Origin: Methanosarcina sp.
Lineage (GTDB): Archaea; Halobacteriota; Methanosarcinia; Methanosarcinales; Methanosarcinaceae
Direction: 5' to 3'
Assembly (NCBI RefSeq): GCF_028693135.1
Contig: NZ_JAQUVZ010000007.1
Span: forward strand, 1-64,000
DNA length: 64,000 nucleotides
This document shows positions 1 through 9,995 of the stretch, piece after piece; the stretch's first letter is position 1; the number at the start of each line of letters is the position of its first letter. Both the position numbers and the translations under genes were made by a program. Below the pieces are notes generated by a model that saw only the letters and a program-made list of their open reading frames with translations, was not told the origin of the DNA and searched no databases.

Positions 1-298
1 GCATACTATTATTTAAAAGTTTCGATTTGTGCCAGATGTAGAGGCAAATTCATGCGCATGCACGCATGAAGTGAAAAGACTTAAGGAAAGGGAAAAGAGT
101 TATGCGCTTAAAAATTGGGAAGTAAGGCTATAAAGCTTTTTATCTGTAAAGAAGAGGGGTTTTAAGTTAATTTTGCCTTAAAGGAATATTCAACATATTT
201 TTATATGAAGCTAATATATTCTTTTAGATATAACTGTAACAGAGGCAGGATACATTACAACTTTTAAGGGGAAAAAGGTAGTAATCGAGCCCTATAAT

Positions 299-625
299 GT
301 GATACTCTGGGCAGCTATAACTAGTGTTCTCTATTTGATTAGCCTCAGTAACCACCTGCTCTTCCAGACTCTGGTAGAACTTTTCAGTGTGTATGTTGCA
401 TACGTGATATTTCTTATAGTGTGGAAATCAAGAGATCATCTGGAAAACCAGTATCTTCTGTTTATAGGGGTTGCTTACTTTTTTATCGGGAGTCTGGATC
501 TATTATATACACTTTCCTACGAAGGAATGGGTGTATTTCCTGATGAACAGATAGATGGCTGTATTGAACTTAACAGAGGCTAGGGGACAGAGTTTACGAT
601 CTGGTTTAACAATTCAGAAAACTGA
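299..625 (+). pseudogene. Remnant of a MASE3 sensor histidine kinase with large internal deletion
   Basis: From a GTG at 299 the reading frame gives about 80 residues that resemble the membrane-embedded MASE3 sensory domain of Methanosarcina histidine kinases (three hydrophobic segments, ending in a YEGMGVFP-type motif). It then jumps to IELNRG, meets an amber TAG at 581-583, and continues in the same frame as GTEFTIWFNNSEN up to TGA at 623-625. That last piece looks like the extreme C-terminus of a kinase ATPase domain. The natural reading is an in-frame internal deletion that removed the PAS and catalytic domains, so no kinase activity can remain. UAG can be decoded as pyrrolysine in this genus, so readthrough is conceivable but not shown. 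The family match is from memory of the motifs. Confidence 0.55.
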
Positions 626-838
626 TTTTGAAGCCCGAATTGCGCCTTCCTCGTGGATAAAACCCTGCGGGGGCTTCGGAATGTCTGCCTTGCAGAAAAC
701 CTGTACTACCTTGAGAAAGTGGGCATGAACCTCAAAAAGGTAAAAATCACCCTCCTGCTCCAAAGACTTCAAGAAGCAGCAGCAGTGAGGGCTGACTTTC
801 TTCCGGCATCGGGATAGTTTCATTTGCCTGAACATGGA

Positions 839-876
839 AAGCACCTGGAAGGAAAAATGAAAGGTGCTTTTTTCTT
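839..876 (+). terminator. Hairpin plus T-run
   Basis: AAGCACCT (839-846) pairs with AGGTGCTT (862-869) and is followed by a T-rich run. It ends a stretch (626-840) in which I recognise no gene; a short open stretch in the + direction may be a decayed gene end. Confidence 0.45.
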
Positions 877-1032
877 ATTTCTTTCCCTGAATCCCTTTGA
901 TATTTCCTTCCAGCTAAGTACTTTCCATCTAAGAGCTTTCCAGCTGTGGGCTTCTTTTTAAGGGCTTAATACTCTCCAATGTCTGTCCATCCCAGCTCTT
1001 TCATTTTCGAAGAATCGCTTTCTTTTACCTTC

Positions 1033-1173
1033 CCAACATAAAATTCCTCCCCACAGAGGTACCCAAGGTCGCAACTATCAACCCTCTGTATGTCAGAGAT
1101 CTCCAACATAAAATTCCTCCCCACAGAGGTACCCAAGGTCGCAACTATCAACCCTCTGTATGTCAGAGATCTC
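1033..1173. repeat. Perfect 70-bp tandem duplication inside a coding region
   Basis: Positions 1033-1102 recur exactly at 1103-1172, and the match runs one base further. The period of 70 is not a multiple of three, so the duplication shifts the frame of the minus-strand lipoprotein gene that contains it. Confidence 0.95.
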
Positions 1174-2148
1174 TATGCTGTAAACGGTCCCATAGTAAGC
1201 GGTTATCAGTTCTGGCTGGGTCGGAGCTTTAATAAACTGGATGTTCCCTTCTTCATACCACTGGTCCCAGGGAGTCTTTTCTTCAGATATCCTGTATTTC
1301 ATTTCTACAGTGTTTCCTTCTGCTCCTGAGGTTCCCGTAGCATTCTCAGTAATATCAGTCTCATCAGGCTCGATTTCAAGAGGCCCCTGGGTAATTTCGT
1401 TCCATTCTCCATCGATTACAGCAGACATTACTTTCCCCTCAGAAACAATGACTTCTATGCTGTGAGGGGTGAGAGCTTCGGTTACAATCCGGTCTGTCCG
1501 GTTTCCATAGCCACCGTGCCTGCTCGTAAATGTATAGTTCAGAAAATGCTGCTCCGGAAAGCTCTCAAGCACCTCATGGGCTTCCATTTCGAGGTCAAAG
1601 CCATCAAAACTATATGTGGGTGCAGCTTTTACCCAGGTTCTAGCTATCCTTTCCGCTTCTTCCGGAGAAGTGGACAGGGCGTAAGCCCGAAGTTCAACCA
1701 GTGCAGAATCGATTTTCTGGAGACCTTCAGGCATATATTCGGAAGAGTATGGGTCTACAATTACGGTTTTTTCACGGGCTTCCCCATTCAGGCTAATCTC
1801 GAGTGTTCCCACATCCGCGACTACAGGTTGCCCTTTCTGCGGGATATAGCGTTCTTCCATCTGAAGGAATCCGTTTTCTTCAAACAGGTTGGTAAGATCT
1901 CTGAAAGCACTTTCATTGAAGGGCTTTTCATATGTTTTCATGAATTTTCCTTCATTGTCCGAAGTTGTAAACACAACCGATGTGCTGTTTACGGTTAGCA
2001 CCTGCAGCTGCATTTCCGGGAGTGTGAACGCTCCGTATGTTTTGTGGGTTATAGTCGCATTCTCTGAGATCTCTGTCTGTTTCTCGGTACATCCGGCTAC
2101 AAAAGTCAACATTAATATCAGTAGTACAGGAATCGTTTTGTTAATCAA
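1093..2148 (-). CDS. Secreted lipoprotein, C-terminus altered by a frameshifting duplication
   Basis: A 351-residue protein with a lipoprotein signal peptide: hydrophobic stretch, then a VAGC lipobox-like motif near residue 20 followed by charged residues. I do not recognise the mature domain. The start is a TTG at 2148 preceded by GGAGG, a strong ribosome-binding site. Reading through the 70-bp duplication shifts the frame, so the protein ends at 1093 with YVGDL. Another frame (966-1151) carries the probable ancestral end, in which the same YLCGEEFYVG segment continues as KVKESDSSKMKELG and ends in DIGEY. The undamaged gene therefore probably ran to about 966 and was about 19 residues longer after the repeat unit. 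Function unknown; extracytoplasmic location inferred. Confidence 0.7.
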   Translation of the reverse strand: MINKTIPVLLILMLTFVAGCTEKQTEISENATITHKTYGAFTLPEMQLQVLTVNSTSVVFTTSDNEGKFMKTYEKPFNESAFRDLTNLFEENGFLQMEERYIPQKGQPVVADVGTLEISLNGEAREKTVIVDPYSSEYMPEGLQKIDSALVELRAYALSTSPEEAERIARTWVKAAPTYSFDGFDLEMEAHEVLESFPEQHFLNYTFTSRHGGYGNRTDRIVTEALTPHSIEVIVSEGKVMSAVIDGEWNEITQGPLEIEPDETDITENATGTSGAEGNTVEMKYRISEEKTPWDQWYEEGNIQFIKAPTQPELITAYYGTVYSIEISDIQRVDSCDLGYLCGEEFYVGDL

Positions 2149-2210
2149 AATCCCCTCCTTACTTTATTCTCCTCAAAGCTCTACTTTCTGGGTTACTTTT
2201 TCACCTGAAA

Positions 2211-2345
2211 TTATTTCTGTAAAAAATCATTTATGTAAAAAATCGTTTCTGTAAAATCGTTTCTGTAAAATCGTTTCTGTAAAATCGTTTCTGTAAAATC
2301 ATTTATGTAAAAAATCGTTTCTGTAAAATCGTTTCTGTAATATAG
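2211..2345. repeat. Array of 14-bp-type repeats (AAATCGTTTCTGTA)
   Basis: At least six copies of AAATCGTTTCTGTA interleaved with variants (AAATCATTTATGTA) lie just upstream of the minus-strand lipoprotein gene, where its promoter should be. Copies are nearly identical, suggesting recent slippage. Confidence 0.85.
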
Positions 2346-2404
2346 TATTTTTTTCAAATATTTCTTTTTTGTTCCGGTCTCAGGTAATTAATGATCATTT
2401 ACGA

Positions 2405-2613
2405 AAATTGTCTTCATGCGTCTTCGGTTAAGCGAGGAATCGTGATAAATGACCTCCATTCCCACAACAGTTATCAAATATTTTTAAAAATTGAGAGGTG
2501 GAACCGGTATCGATTTCATGTAATCAGGCCAAAATTTAAGGTAGACTTCTAATGCAAAATCGATACTTTCAGGCAAGAAAATTCCTTAACCGAAGACTAA
2601 TGAAATTGTCTTC
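2405..2613. mobile_element. MITE-like palindromic element
   Basis: Two 20-bp arms, 2413-2432 and 2585-2604, are inverted copies with 18 of 20 matches (core GTCTTCGGTTAAG). They enclose about 150 bp without an ORF. An 11-bp direct repeat AAATTGTCTTC sits at both outer edges (2405-2415 and 2603-2613) and could be a target-site duplication. A second inverted pair around GTATCGATTT/AAATCGATAC lies inside. A non-autonomous transposable element is the likely explanation; a regulatory palindrome for the following gene is the alternative. Confidence 0.4.
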
Positions 2614-2778
2614 TATCTTTCTATCTTTTATTCCATCTTCTCTACTCTTCTGATTTTTCAGACTCGAGGTAACATTTATATCTATACATTAATGATTATA
2701 TCTGTACTCTATTTTTTGATATCTTCACACTATCGTATTGCTAAAAATGCTAATTTACTTTAGAAGGCGCAAAACCAT

Positions 2779-3588
2779 ATGAAATTACAGCTTGTTAATC
2801 TCCTTTTTTTTTCCGATAAAAGGAAAAATTTACTGTTACTGCTGTACGAAGGACCCCGAAATATTGATGAAATTCTTGATCTTCTTCAGGGTTCCCGAAT
2901 TTCCCTGCTTCCCCATCTCAAAAAATTAAAAGAAGAAGGTTTGATTGTTCAGAACGAAGATGTATATCAGCTTTCTATAATAGGTAATATACTAATTACG
3001 AAAGTCAGGCCTTTAATGGATGCGGCCAGTACACTTGAGGAAAATGATTCTTTCTGGAGCCACAGGAAACTGGATTCTATTCCTTTTCATCTGTTAAGAC
3101 GTATAGGGGAGCTTAAAGGAATCCAGCTTGTCGAACCCGGGCTTACTCACGGATTTGATCTGTTCCCTAAGATGATTAATCATTTTACCGGGTCTTCAAA
3201 GGTTATGCTCCTTTTTTCTTATTTTCACCCTCAGATCCCTTCTTTCTCCCTGGAGTTCGCAAAAAAAGATGTAAAGGTACAGCTTATCCTTAGCAGAGAT
3301 TCATTTGATAGGTTTTCAGGGGATTTCCGTGATACGGGGGAAGAAATCCTGGCGAAGAAAAACGCCACTATTTTTGTGCACGCAGGAAACCCGCTTGAAA
3401 TTCCTTCATTGATTGCTATTTCGGAAACTGCAGTATTGCTCGGGTTTTTCAATAAGAAAGGAAAGTTTGAAGGGCAGTACCTTCTTAGTTTTGAACCCCG
3501 CGCCCTTGCCTGGGGTAGAGAACTCTTTGAATATTACATTGAGAGGTCCGAAAAAGTCTGTTCAATGAATTATTCGGACTGCAGTTGA
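2779..3588 (+). CDS. FilR1-type winged-helix transcriptional regulator (DUF1724)
   Basis: 269 residues. The N-terminal 75 or so form a winged helix (RKNLLLLLYEGPRNIDEILDLL followed at a short distance by the recognition-helix-like ISLLPHLKKLKEEGLI). The rest matches the FilR1 middle/C-terminal domain (DUF1724) seen in methanogen regulators such as the Methanosarcina Msr family, which control methyltransferase expression. The family is known; the target and ligand of this member are not visible. ATG start with AAGG upstream. It stands alone, with the MITE-like palindrome in its upstream region. No methyltransferase gene of methanogenesis lies nearby. Confidence 0.8.
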   Translation: MKLQLVNLLFFSDKRKNLLLLLYEGPRNIDEILDLLQGSRISLLPHLKKLKEEGLIVQNEDVYQLSIIGNILITKVRPLMDAASTLEENDSFWSHRKLDSIPFHLLRRIGELKGIQLVEPGLTHGFDLFPKMINHFTGSSKVMLLFSYFHPQIPSFSLEFAKKDVKVQLILSRDSFDRFSGDFRDTGEEILAKKNATIFVHAGNPLEIPSLIAISETAVLLGFFNKKGKFEGQYLLSFEPRALAWGRELFEYYIERSEKVCSMNYSDCS

Positions 3589-3676
3589 TAGCCAGAAAGC
3601 TCCTTAAGGCCTGTAATCTAACTGGAATAAGAACCAGAAAATATATTTAAGTCCGGAACATGAGGCATCCAGTATT

Positions 3677-3720
3677 AACTATCTTTTATTCAACTATCTT
3701 TTATTCAACTATCTTTTATT
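3677..3720. repeat. 15-bp tandem repeat, three copies
   Basis: CAACTATCTTTTATT is repeated at 3691-3705 and 3706-3720, with a copy lacking its first base match at 3677-3690. The array ends about 25 bp before the next start codon, so copy number would alter the spacing of promoter and leader. Confidence 0.85.
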
Positions 3721-3745
3721 TCCAAGCGATTTTTCAGGTGTCTCA

Positions 3746-4408
3746 ATGAAACGAACCTCTAAGGAATGGAAAGTAAAACGGGCTGAATTCATTACAGGCA
3801 AAGCCTGTGCCTGGTGCGGCTCTTCTGAGCGCCTTTGTGTCCACACTCCCGGAGCCTTTTCTCCGGCAGAGGTCCGTTCCGGGATTTACAGTCTTGCTTA
3901 TACCAGATTCAGGGAAGTGTACAGACTAAAGTATCAGAAATTCGAACATGTACTGACCGGCAAACACCACCATAAAAGCCACCCTGCCTGGCACAAAGCC
4001 TCTACTGTACATAAAGCTGAGCCTGACCATACTGACCTTGAAGAGCAGTGTATCGAGGTGCTTGTTGAAGATACAGGAGAAGGAAACTTCAAACAGCTTT
4101 ATCATGAATGGCTTGAAGAAAACGGGATTAAAGAGCTAATTGAAGACGAAACCCGAAAAGCTGAGGAAGAATACGCGTCTCTGGAACATGCAATCGTGCT
4201 CTGCAAACGCTGTCACTTTGCAAGCCTGAAGGGTATGGAGCTCTGCCCGGTATGCAGAAAAAAGTATAAGTCTTCAAGGTATGAGACCTGCTTTGACTGT
4301 TTGCCCGATGAAAAAAAGAACGACTTTCTGGAAAGTCAAAAGGAAAAAGAGGAGTTTCCGAATAATTCGGAGCGTTTTCCTGATAAATCATTTACTGAAG
4401 AGCCATAG
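3746..4408 (+). CDS. Multi-zinc-finger protein with HNH-like cysteine pattern
   Basis: 220 residues; AGGTG lies 6 bases before the ATG. The N-terminus has CAWCGSSERLCVHTP and residues 152-160 have LCKRCHFASLKGM. A CxxC plus a later CxxCH with LKG is the spacing style of HNH nucleases, but here about 125 residues separate the pairs and the middle is rich in His, Glu and Lys. A second zinc ribbon follows (CPVCRKKY and CFDC). The C-terminus is highly charged and probably disordered. Nuclease function is only a suggestion; a zinc-binding nucleic-acid protein of unknown role is the safer statement. Confidence 0.65.
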   Translation: MKRTSKEWKVKRAEFITGKACAWCGSSERLCVHTPGAFSPAEVRSGIYSLAYTRFREVYRLKYQKFEHVLTGKHHHKSHPAWHKASTVHKAEPDHTDLEEQCIEVLVEDTGEGNFKQLYHEWLEENGIKELIEDETRKAEEEYASLEHAIVLCKRCHFASLKGMELCPVCRKKYKSSRYETCFDCLPDEKKNDFLESQKEKEEFPNNSERFPDKSFTEEP

Positions 4409-4505
4409 TTTTACTTTATGGCTTGGGGGCATGAATCCGGAACTGTTAAGGTTTTTTTCATAACAAGGTTCAAGGACAGGAATTAGGGAATATTTTCTGA
4501 TTTTT

Positions 4506-4718
4506 TCAGAAAAGAGCCCAGCCGCTTCCTCCACACGCCCTGCATGTTCCTGTGTCCAGGTTCCCTGACCCGCCGCAAAGTGGACATATTATTGCAGGCT
4601 GGGCAACTAGCACGTTCCCCTGTCCTCCGCAGGCTTCACAGATTCCACCTTCACTATTTCCGGTTCCGCCGCAAAGAGAGCATTTTTCCGGAGCATACTC
4701 TGTATCGATATAAAGCAT
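4506..4718 (-). CDS. Small DnaJ-type cysteine-rich zinc protein
   Basis: About 70 residues made almost entirely of four CxxCxGxG-type repeats (CSLCGGTG, CEACGGQG, CPLCGGSG, CRACGGSG). This is the pattern of the DnaJ zinc-binding domain, without a J domain or substrate-binding domain. The frame is open back to a GTG at 4745, but the ATG at 4718 is preceded by AAGGTGAT at good spacing, so I prefer the shorter form. Such free-standing domains may act as thiol or zinc chaperone modules; no specific role is visible. Confidence 0.65.
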   Translation of the reverse strand: MLYIDTEYAPEKCSLCGGTGNSEGGICEACGGQGNVLVAQPAIICPLCGGSGNLDTGTCRACGGSGWALF

Positions 4719-4867
4719 CCCATCACCTTCTTTATTTACAAGCACAGGGGTATTTTCCCGAGCAAAAGATTCTTTTAATACATCTTTTAGGCGTTCTGGA
4801 TTAAAAGATCTTGCAAAAAGATAAAACAGAAAGTATTATAACGTATTTGCCGGATTTCATTTTACAT

Positions 4868-6007
4868 TTATGTTCTATGTATTAAATCTTCGGTTTCTGT
4901 TAAAATCTGTGCTAACAGGGACTTTTTTATCTCGACTGCATCGTTAGGGCAAAGTTCCCTGCAGCAGTAACACAGGATGCATTTTTCCGGATTGATCCTG
5001 AAAGTTCCGTTTTCCAGCTGTTCTACAGCCCCGGGAGAACAGTTCAGATAGCAGGTCCCGCATCGAGTGCATTTTCTCTGGTTGATTCTGGGGTTAATAG
5101 TGTAATATTTGCCGAGGCTGCGCTTAAGGAAAGCAGGGGCTGTGCTGACTCCCCCGCTTGAAGGCTTGAATTTCTTTTTGACTTCTTTTAATGGTGTTCC
5201 GACCACCACAGGGCACTGGTTTCCGAACCCTTTCTTCAGGGCACCTGCTGTAGTGGGGATTTTGATAGGATCAAAACCAATCAGTTCTGCTGCAACAATA
5301 TCCAGGGAAACACAGTCCGGGCTTGCCAGAATTACACCTGAGTTTACAGGTTTTCCATGGGAAGGCCCATTTCCCTCCATGCCCCAAACTCCGTCCATGA
5401 CCGCAAAACCAGGCATGACGACAGAGTACACATCGGCAACGGCTTCTCCAAAAAGGTTCCGGTTTCCAAGAAGGTGTGTTTCTTTTCGGCATTTCAGGGG
5501 GAGGGCTCCGAAGAAATTCTTGACCGCGCCTGTATAATATGTAAGCTCATGGGTTTTGAGTTTCGGGAGGGATATTACAACATCGGCTTCAAGGACAGGG
5601 TTTGCAATGTACAATTTCTGAAACTGAAGCGGCTCTGGAACTTCTACCAGAGTAAAACCCGCAGTTTCAAAGTTCACAACCCTGGCTCCGGCTTTTCGGG
5701 CAGCTTCTTCTATGCCTGAAGCCTTCAGGGCTTTTGCTGTAGCTCCTGGTCTTGAGATCCCGGCTCCGTCTCCGACGACTGGCTTTCCTCCGGCACCGAG
5801 CACAAATTCACACATTGCTGCTACCACAGTGGGATGGGTAGTTGTGGCAGCTTCCGGTGGGCTGGCCGAAAGGATGTTTGGCTTGAGAAGTACGTGGTCT
5901 CCAGGATCAATTATGTTTTCAATGCCGCCCAGCAGGTCAAGAGCCCAGGCTATTGCTTCTTTTGTATCCGAATAATCAGGGCAGGAAACTATGGAGACTC
6001 TGTTCAT
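4868..6007 (-). CDS. DUF362 domain protein with two [4Fe-4S] clusters
   Basis: 379 residues. The first 300 match the DUF362 family (NRVSIVSCPDY start, GDGAGISRPG, LPKLKTH, TGAVKNFFGALP, MDGVWGMEGNGP). The C-terminal 60 carry two ferredoxin motifs, CTRCGTCYLNCSP and CILCYCCRELCP. DUF362 proteins are iron-sulfur proteins of unsettled function, often in redox or maturation contexts. The gene is monocistronic here. Cytoplasmic; redox role inferred from the clusters. Confidence 0.85.
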   Translation of the reverse strand: MNRVSIVSCPDYSDTKEAIAWALDLLGGIENIIDPGDHVLLKPNILSASPPEAATTTHPTVVAAMCEFVLGAGGKPVVGDGAGISRPGATAKALKASGIEEAARKAGARVVNFETAGFTLVEVPEPLQFQKLYIANPVLEADVVISLPKLKTHELTYYTGAVKNFFGALPLKCRKETHLLGNRNLFGEAVADVYSVVMPGFAVMDGVWGMEGNGPSHGKPVNSGVILASPDCVSLDIVAAELIGFDPIKIPTTAGALKKGFGNQCPVVVGTPLKEVKKKFKPSSGGVSTAPAFLKRSLGKYYTINPRINQRKCTRCGTCYLNCSPGAVEQLENGTFRINPEKCILCYCCRELCPNDAVEIKKSLLAQILTETEDLIHRT

Positions 6008-6054
6008 TGCTAAAAAGTAAATGGAAATAATTATTGAATTCTTTTCCGGTTTCA

Positions 6055-6124
6055 GTTTGTCATCTAGCTTTCAGTCTATAGTCCGTTTGTCATCTAGCTT
6101 TCAGTCTATAGTCCGTTTGTCATC
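6055..6124. repeat. 30-bp tandem repeat, 2.3 copies
   Basis: GTTTGTCATCTAGCTTTCAG plus ten further bases recurs with period 30 from 6055, 6085 and (partial) 6115. It lies between the convergent-side end of the regulator and the start region of the DUF362 gene. Confidence 0.9.
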
Positions 6125-6151
6125 TTAAATACTTTTTATATCTCCCGGTTT

Positions 6152-6559
6152 TTATCTATTTTTAAGGCCCATCATTGAATCTATTTCTTCAGCTATGCTT
6201 TCCAGTTCATCGAACATCCTTTCCGAGTCCTTTCGCATCTCCTTTACTGCAGCTTTCAGGCTGCCTCCCCTTAGATAAATCAGGCGTTTTTTCCTGTAAA
6301 GGAGTCCGGAGTCGTTGAGGTTCCTGAGATGGTGGTTGATTCTTGAGATTTTCATATCAAGGTCTTCAGCCAGGAATTCCGATGAACTGAGTTCTTCATT
6401 TGAAAGTTTTTCAAGCAGGCTGAAGATTATTTTGTTGGCTGTGTTTTCGGTATCCCTTCCTGAAGAAAAGCCAAAGCTATCACAGAACCATAAAAGGTCT
6501 TCTTCAAGGCTCTTTATCTGGGGTTTTTCAAGATTTCTGAGGATAATCTGCTGAACCAT
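6152..6559 (-). CDS. ArsR-like winged-helix regulator divergent from groES
   Basis: 135 residues. The helical N-terminus is followed by a winged helix (SSSEFLAEDLDMKISRINHH, then LRNLNDSGLLYRKKRLIYLR) and an amphipathic C-terminal helix likely used for dimerisation. It is transcribed away from groES with a 259-bp shared upstream region. That position makes it a candidate regulator of the chaperonin operon, as HSR1-type regulators are for heat-shock genes in other archaea. The link is inferred from position only. Confidence 0.7.
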   Translation of the reverse strand: MVQQIILRNLEKPQIKSLEEDLLWFCDSFGFSSGRDTENTANKIIFSLLEKLSNEELSSSEFLAEDLDMKISRINHHLRNLNDSGLLYRKKRLIYLRGGSLKAAVKEMRKDSERMFDELESIAEEIDSMMGLKNR

Positions 6560-6677
6560 CTGTTTATTATTTTGGAGATTCCTGTATATATATTTTATTT
6601 TAATTTGTAGATATCATTTCGATTTTTTTGCAATTATATTTATTTTACTTACAAATTTTCTCTGATTTGCTGGTAAT

Positions 6678-6706
6678 TTTTAAATAGAAGTTTTGCATTA
6701 TATGCA
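6678..6706 (+). promoter_or_regulatory. Candidate groES promoter with palindrome
   Basis: A TATA-like TTTTTAAATA is followed closely by the near-palindrome TGCATTATATGCA (6694-6706), about 115 bp before the groES start. It could be the site where the divergent regulator acts. Seen by eye only. Confidence 0.3.
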
Positions 6707-6818
6707 GATAGTTGGGCGTTTTACAGCTCAATACATTCATCGATTCCATGCTGACTTATAGCAACCAGTGAATGTGCAGCTAATATCAGGTCACTTACAT
6801 ATCAAGGAGGACTAAAGA

Positions 6819-7097
6819 GTGATTGTCAGACCTATTGGCGAACGAGTATTACTCAAGCACCAGAAGACAGAAGAAGTTACTAAAGGTGGGATCTATATCC
6901 CGGAGCCTGCAAGGCAGGAGAAAAAAGAAGGAATCGTTCTGGCTGTAGGGACCTTTAAAGATGGGAAAGAGCTCCCCCTTAAAAAAGGAGACCACGTAAT
7001 TTACGGGGGGTACCAGGCTGATGAGGTTGAAATAGATGATGAAAAATATATTTTTGTCGACTTCAAGGATATCATGGCAACAGTTGTTGAAGAATAA
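6819..7097 (+). CDS. groES: Group I co-chaperonin GroES
   Basis: 92 residues with the Cpn10 beta-barrel signatures: IVRPIGERVLLKH at the start, the mobile loop containing the GGIYIPE stretch, and the roof-loop region GDHVIYGGYQADEVEIDDEKY. It caps GroEL rings during ATP-driven protein folding in the cytoplasm. GTG start with a strong AAGGAGG at 6804-6810. groEL follows 125 bp later. Bacterial-type chaperonins are known in Methanosarcina, where they coexist with thermosomes and were acquired by transfer from bacteria. Confidence 0.95.
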   Translation: MIVRPIGERVLLKHQKTEEVTKGGIYIPEPARQEKKEGIVLAVGTFKDGKELPLKKGDHVIYGGYQADEVEIDDEKYIFVDFKDIMATVVEE

Positions 7098-7216
7098 TTC
7101 TTAATGAGGCCGTTTCTGAAAATATTGCATCAGGCACATCACAAATGTCAGGTAAATCACGACTTCGATAAATTATAGCTTAACTAAGTAAGAATATTCT
7201 ATCCTAATCCAGGTGA

Positions 7217-8833
<1,617 letters not shown>

Positions 8834-8840
8834 TTGCCGC

Positions 8841-8913
8841 TTTTTTCTTTTCTTTTTCCCTTTTTTCTTTTCTTTTTCCCTTTTTTCTTTTCTTTTTCCC
8901 TTTTTTCTTTTTC
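8841..8913. repeat. 20-bp T-rich tandem repeat after groEL
   Basis: TTTTTTCTTTTCTTTTTCCC occurs three times in a row (8841, 8861, 8881) with a partial fourth. On the + strand this gives a series of oligo-T tracts, which could act as a repeated archaeal transcription terminator for groES-groEL. The rest of 8914-9155 shows no gene. Confidence 0.85.
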
Positions 8914-9167
8914 CTGTTCTCATTATTACTTTTTCGAAATCACTTCAAAGCCCTTTTTCTTTTTCCTTTATTTTCAGTAAAGGTTGAAAACCTTTTTCTG
9001 TCATTAACACAATGTTTTTGGTAAAAGCGTAATTCTCAATATCCATAACTATTGATCTATAGTTAAACGGTTATGTGTCTCCCTGAATTATTCATAATCA
9101 ATCATAATCCTCCTAATCATCCGGTTCGTTTACTACAACCCCCCTTACCAGAAAGGTGAAAGTAAAA

Positions 9168-9995
9168 ATGCTTGAAGTTTACTGCGACTCTTCTTATAAT
9201 GAAGGTGAAGACTCTTACATCGGCTGCGTGGTGCTACGGGAAGGTGGGCAGATCCACCAGTCAACAACTAAAGTCCCGGGGCATCCTCGCAATAATCTTG
9301 ACTGTGAACTTGCAGCCCTCAATTTTGCCATATCCCTTGTCAGGATATTTTCTGAAGCCGATAGTGAAATAGTTGTTTATAACGATTCTACTGAAGCCGT
9401 AAAAGCTTTTCAGGGAAAGGCACAGGATGTTGAAAAGGAGTTTTCAGGGTCCAGAGTTAGCTTTGAATATATTCCCCGAGAGAAGATGAACCAGGCAGCT
9501 GCAGATAGCCTGTCTAAAAAGTTTCCTGTTTTCTTCTCGAGTACATCCACGTCTGATGTGGAATCTTTTTCGAGGCGGGAAGACGTTCTTTCAGATATCG
9601 CCCGGAATGGAAGAAATGTTTTTTATCTGGAGAAAGTTCCGGAAATGTCCACAAACAAAAAAACCTGCTACAGGTTGATAGTCCGCACAATGGAAAAGAT
9701 CCTTTCCGATGACCTGATTTATCCGGTAAAAAAAGGAGGTCCGGGCACTCAGGTAAAGGCTGCGGAAGAGATTAGAAAGGACCTTTCAAACCCTGAGGTA
9801 CTTTCTTCTCTGAAATCAAAGGGTGTCAGGCTCGAAAACTCCTACTTCTTGCTCACGGATGAGACCTGGGGACTTCGGGGGACGGACAGTCAGGCTTACT
9901 CCATTCTGCCTTCTTCCATTCCCCATAAGATCATATGTGACGAAGTAGACCGGTCACCTCAAAACCTTTTCAGAAGAGCAGAACGTTTCAGGTAA
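9168..9995 (+). CDS. RNase H-like protein with uncharacterised C-terminal domain
   Basis: 275 residues from the ATG at 9168, which has AGGTGA 8 bases upstream; an in-frame GTG at 9156 is the alternative. The first 125 residues show the RNase HI layout with all four acidic positions: EVYCDSSYN, NLDCELAALNFAI, VVYNDSTEAV and AAADSLSK. The remaining 150 residues match nothing I know. Hydrolysis of RNA in RNA-DNA hybrids is expected from the catalytic set, but the basic hybrid-binding surface was not checked. The gene stands alone. Confidence 0.7.
   Translation: MLEVYCDSSYNEGEDSYIGCVVLREGGQIHQSTTKVPGHPRNNLDCELAALNFAISLVRIFSEADSEIVVYNDSTEAVKAFQGKAQDVEKEFSGSRVSFEYIPREKMNQAAADSLSKKFPVFFSSTSTSDVESFSRREDVLSDIARNGRNVFYLEKVPEMSTNKKTCYRLIVRTMEKILSDDLIYPVKKGGPGTQVKAAEEIRKDLSNPEVLSSLKSKGVRLENSYFLLTDETWGLRGTDSQAYSILPSSIPHKIICDEVDRSPQNLFRRAERFR

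Noticed and set aside
614-844. Minus-strand 76-residue ORF
   Set aside because: No start signal; the opposite strand carries the terminator and probable gene scraps.
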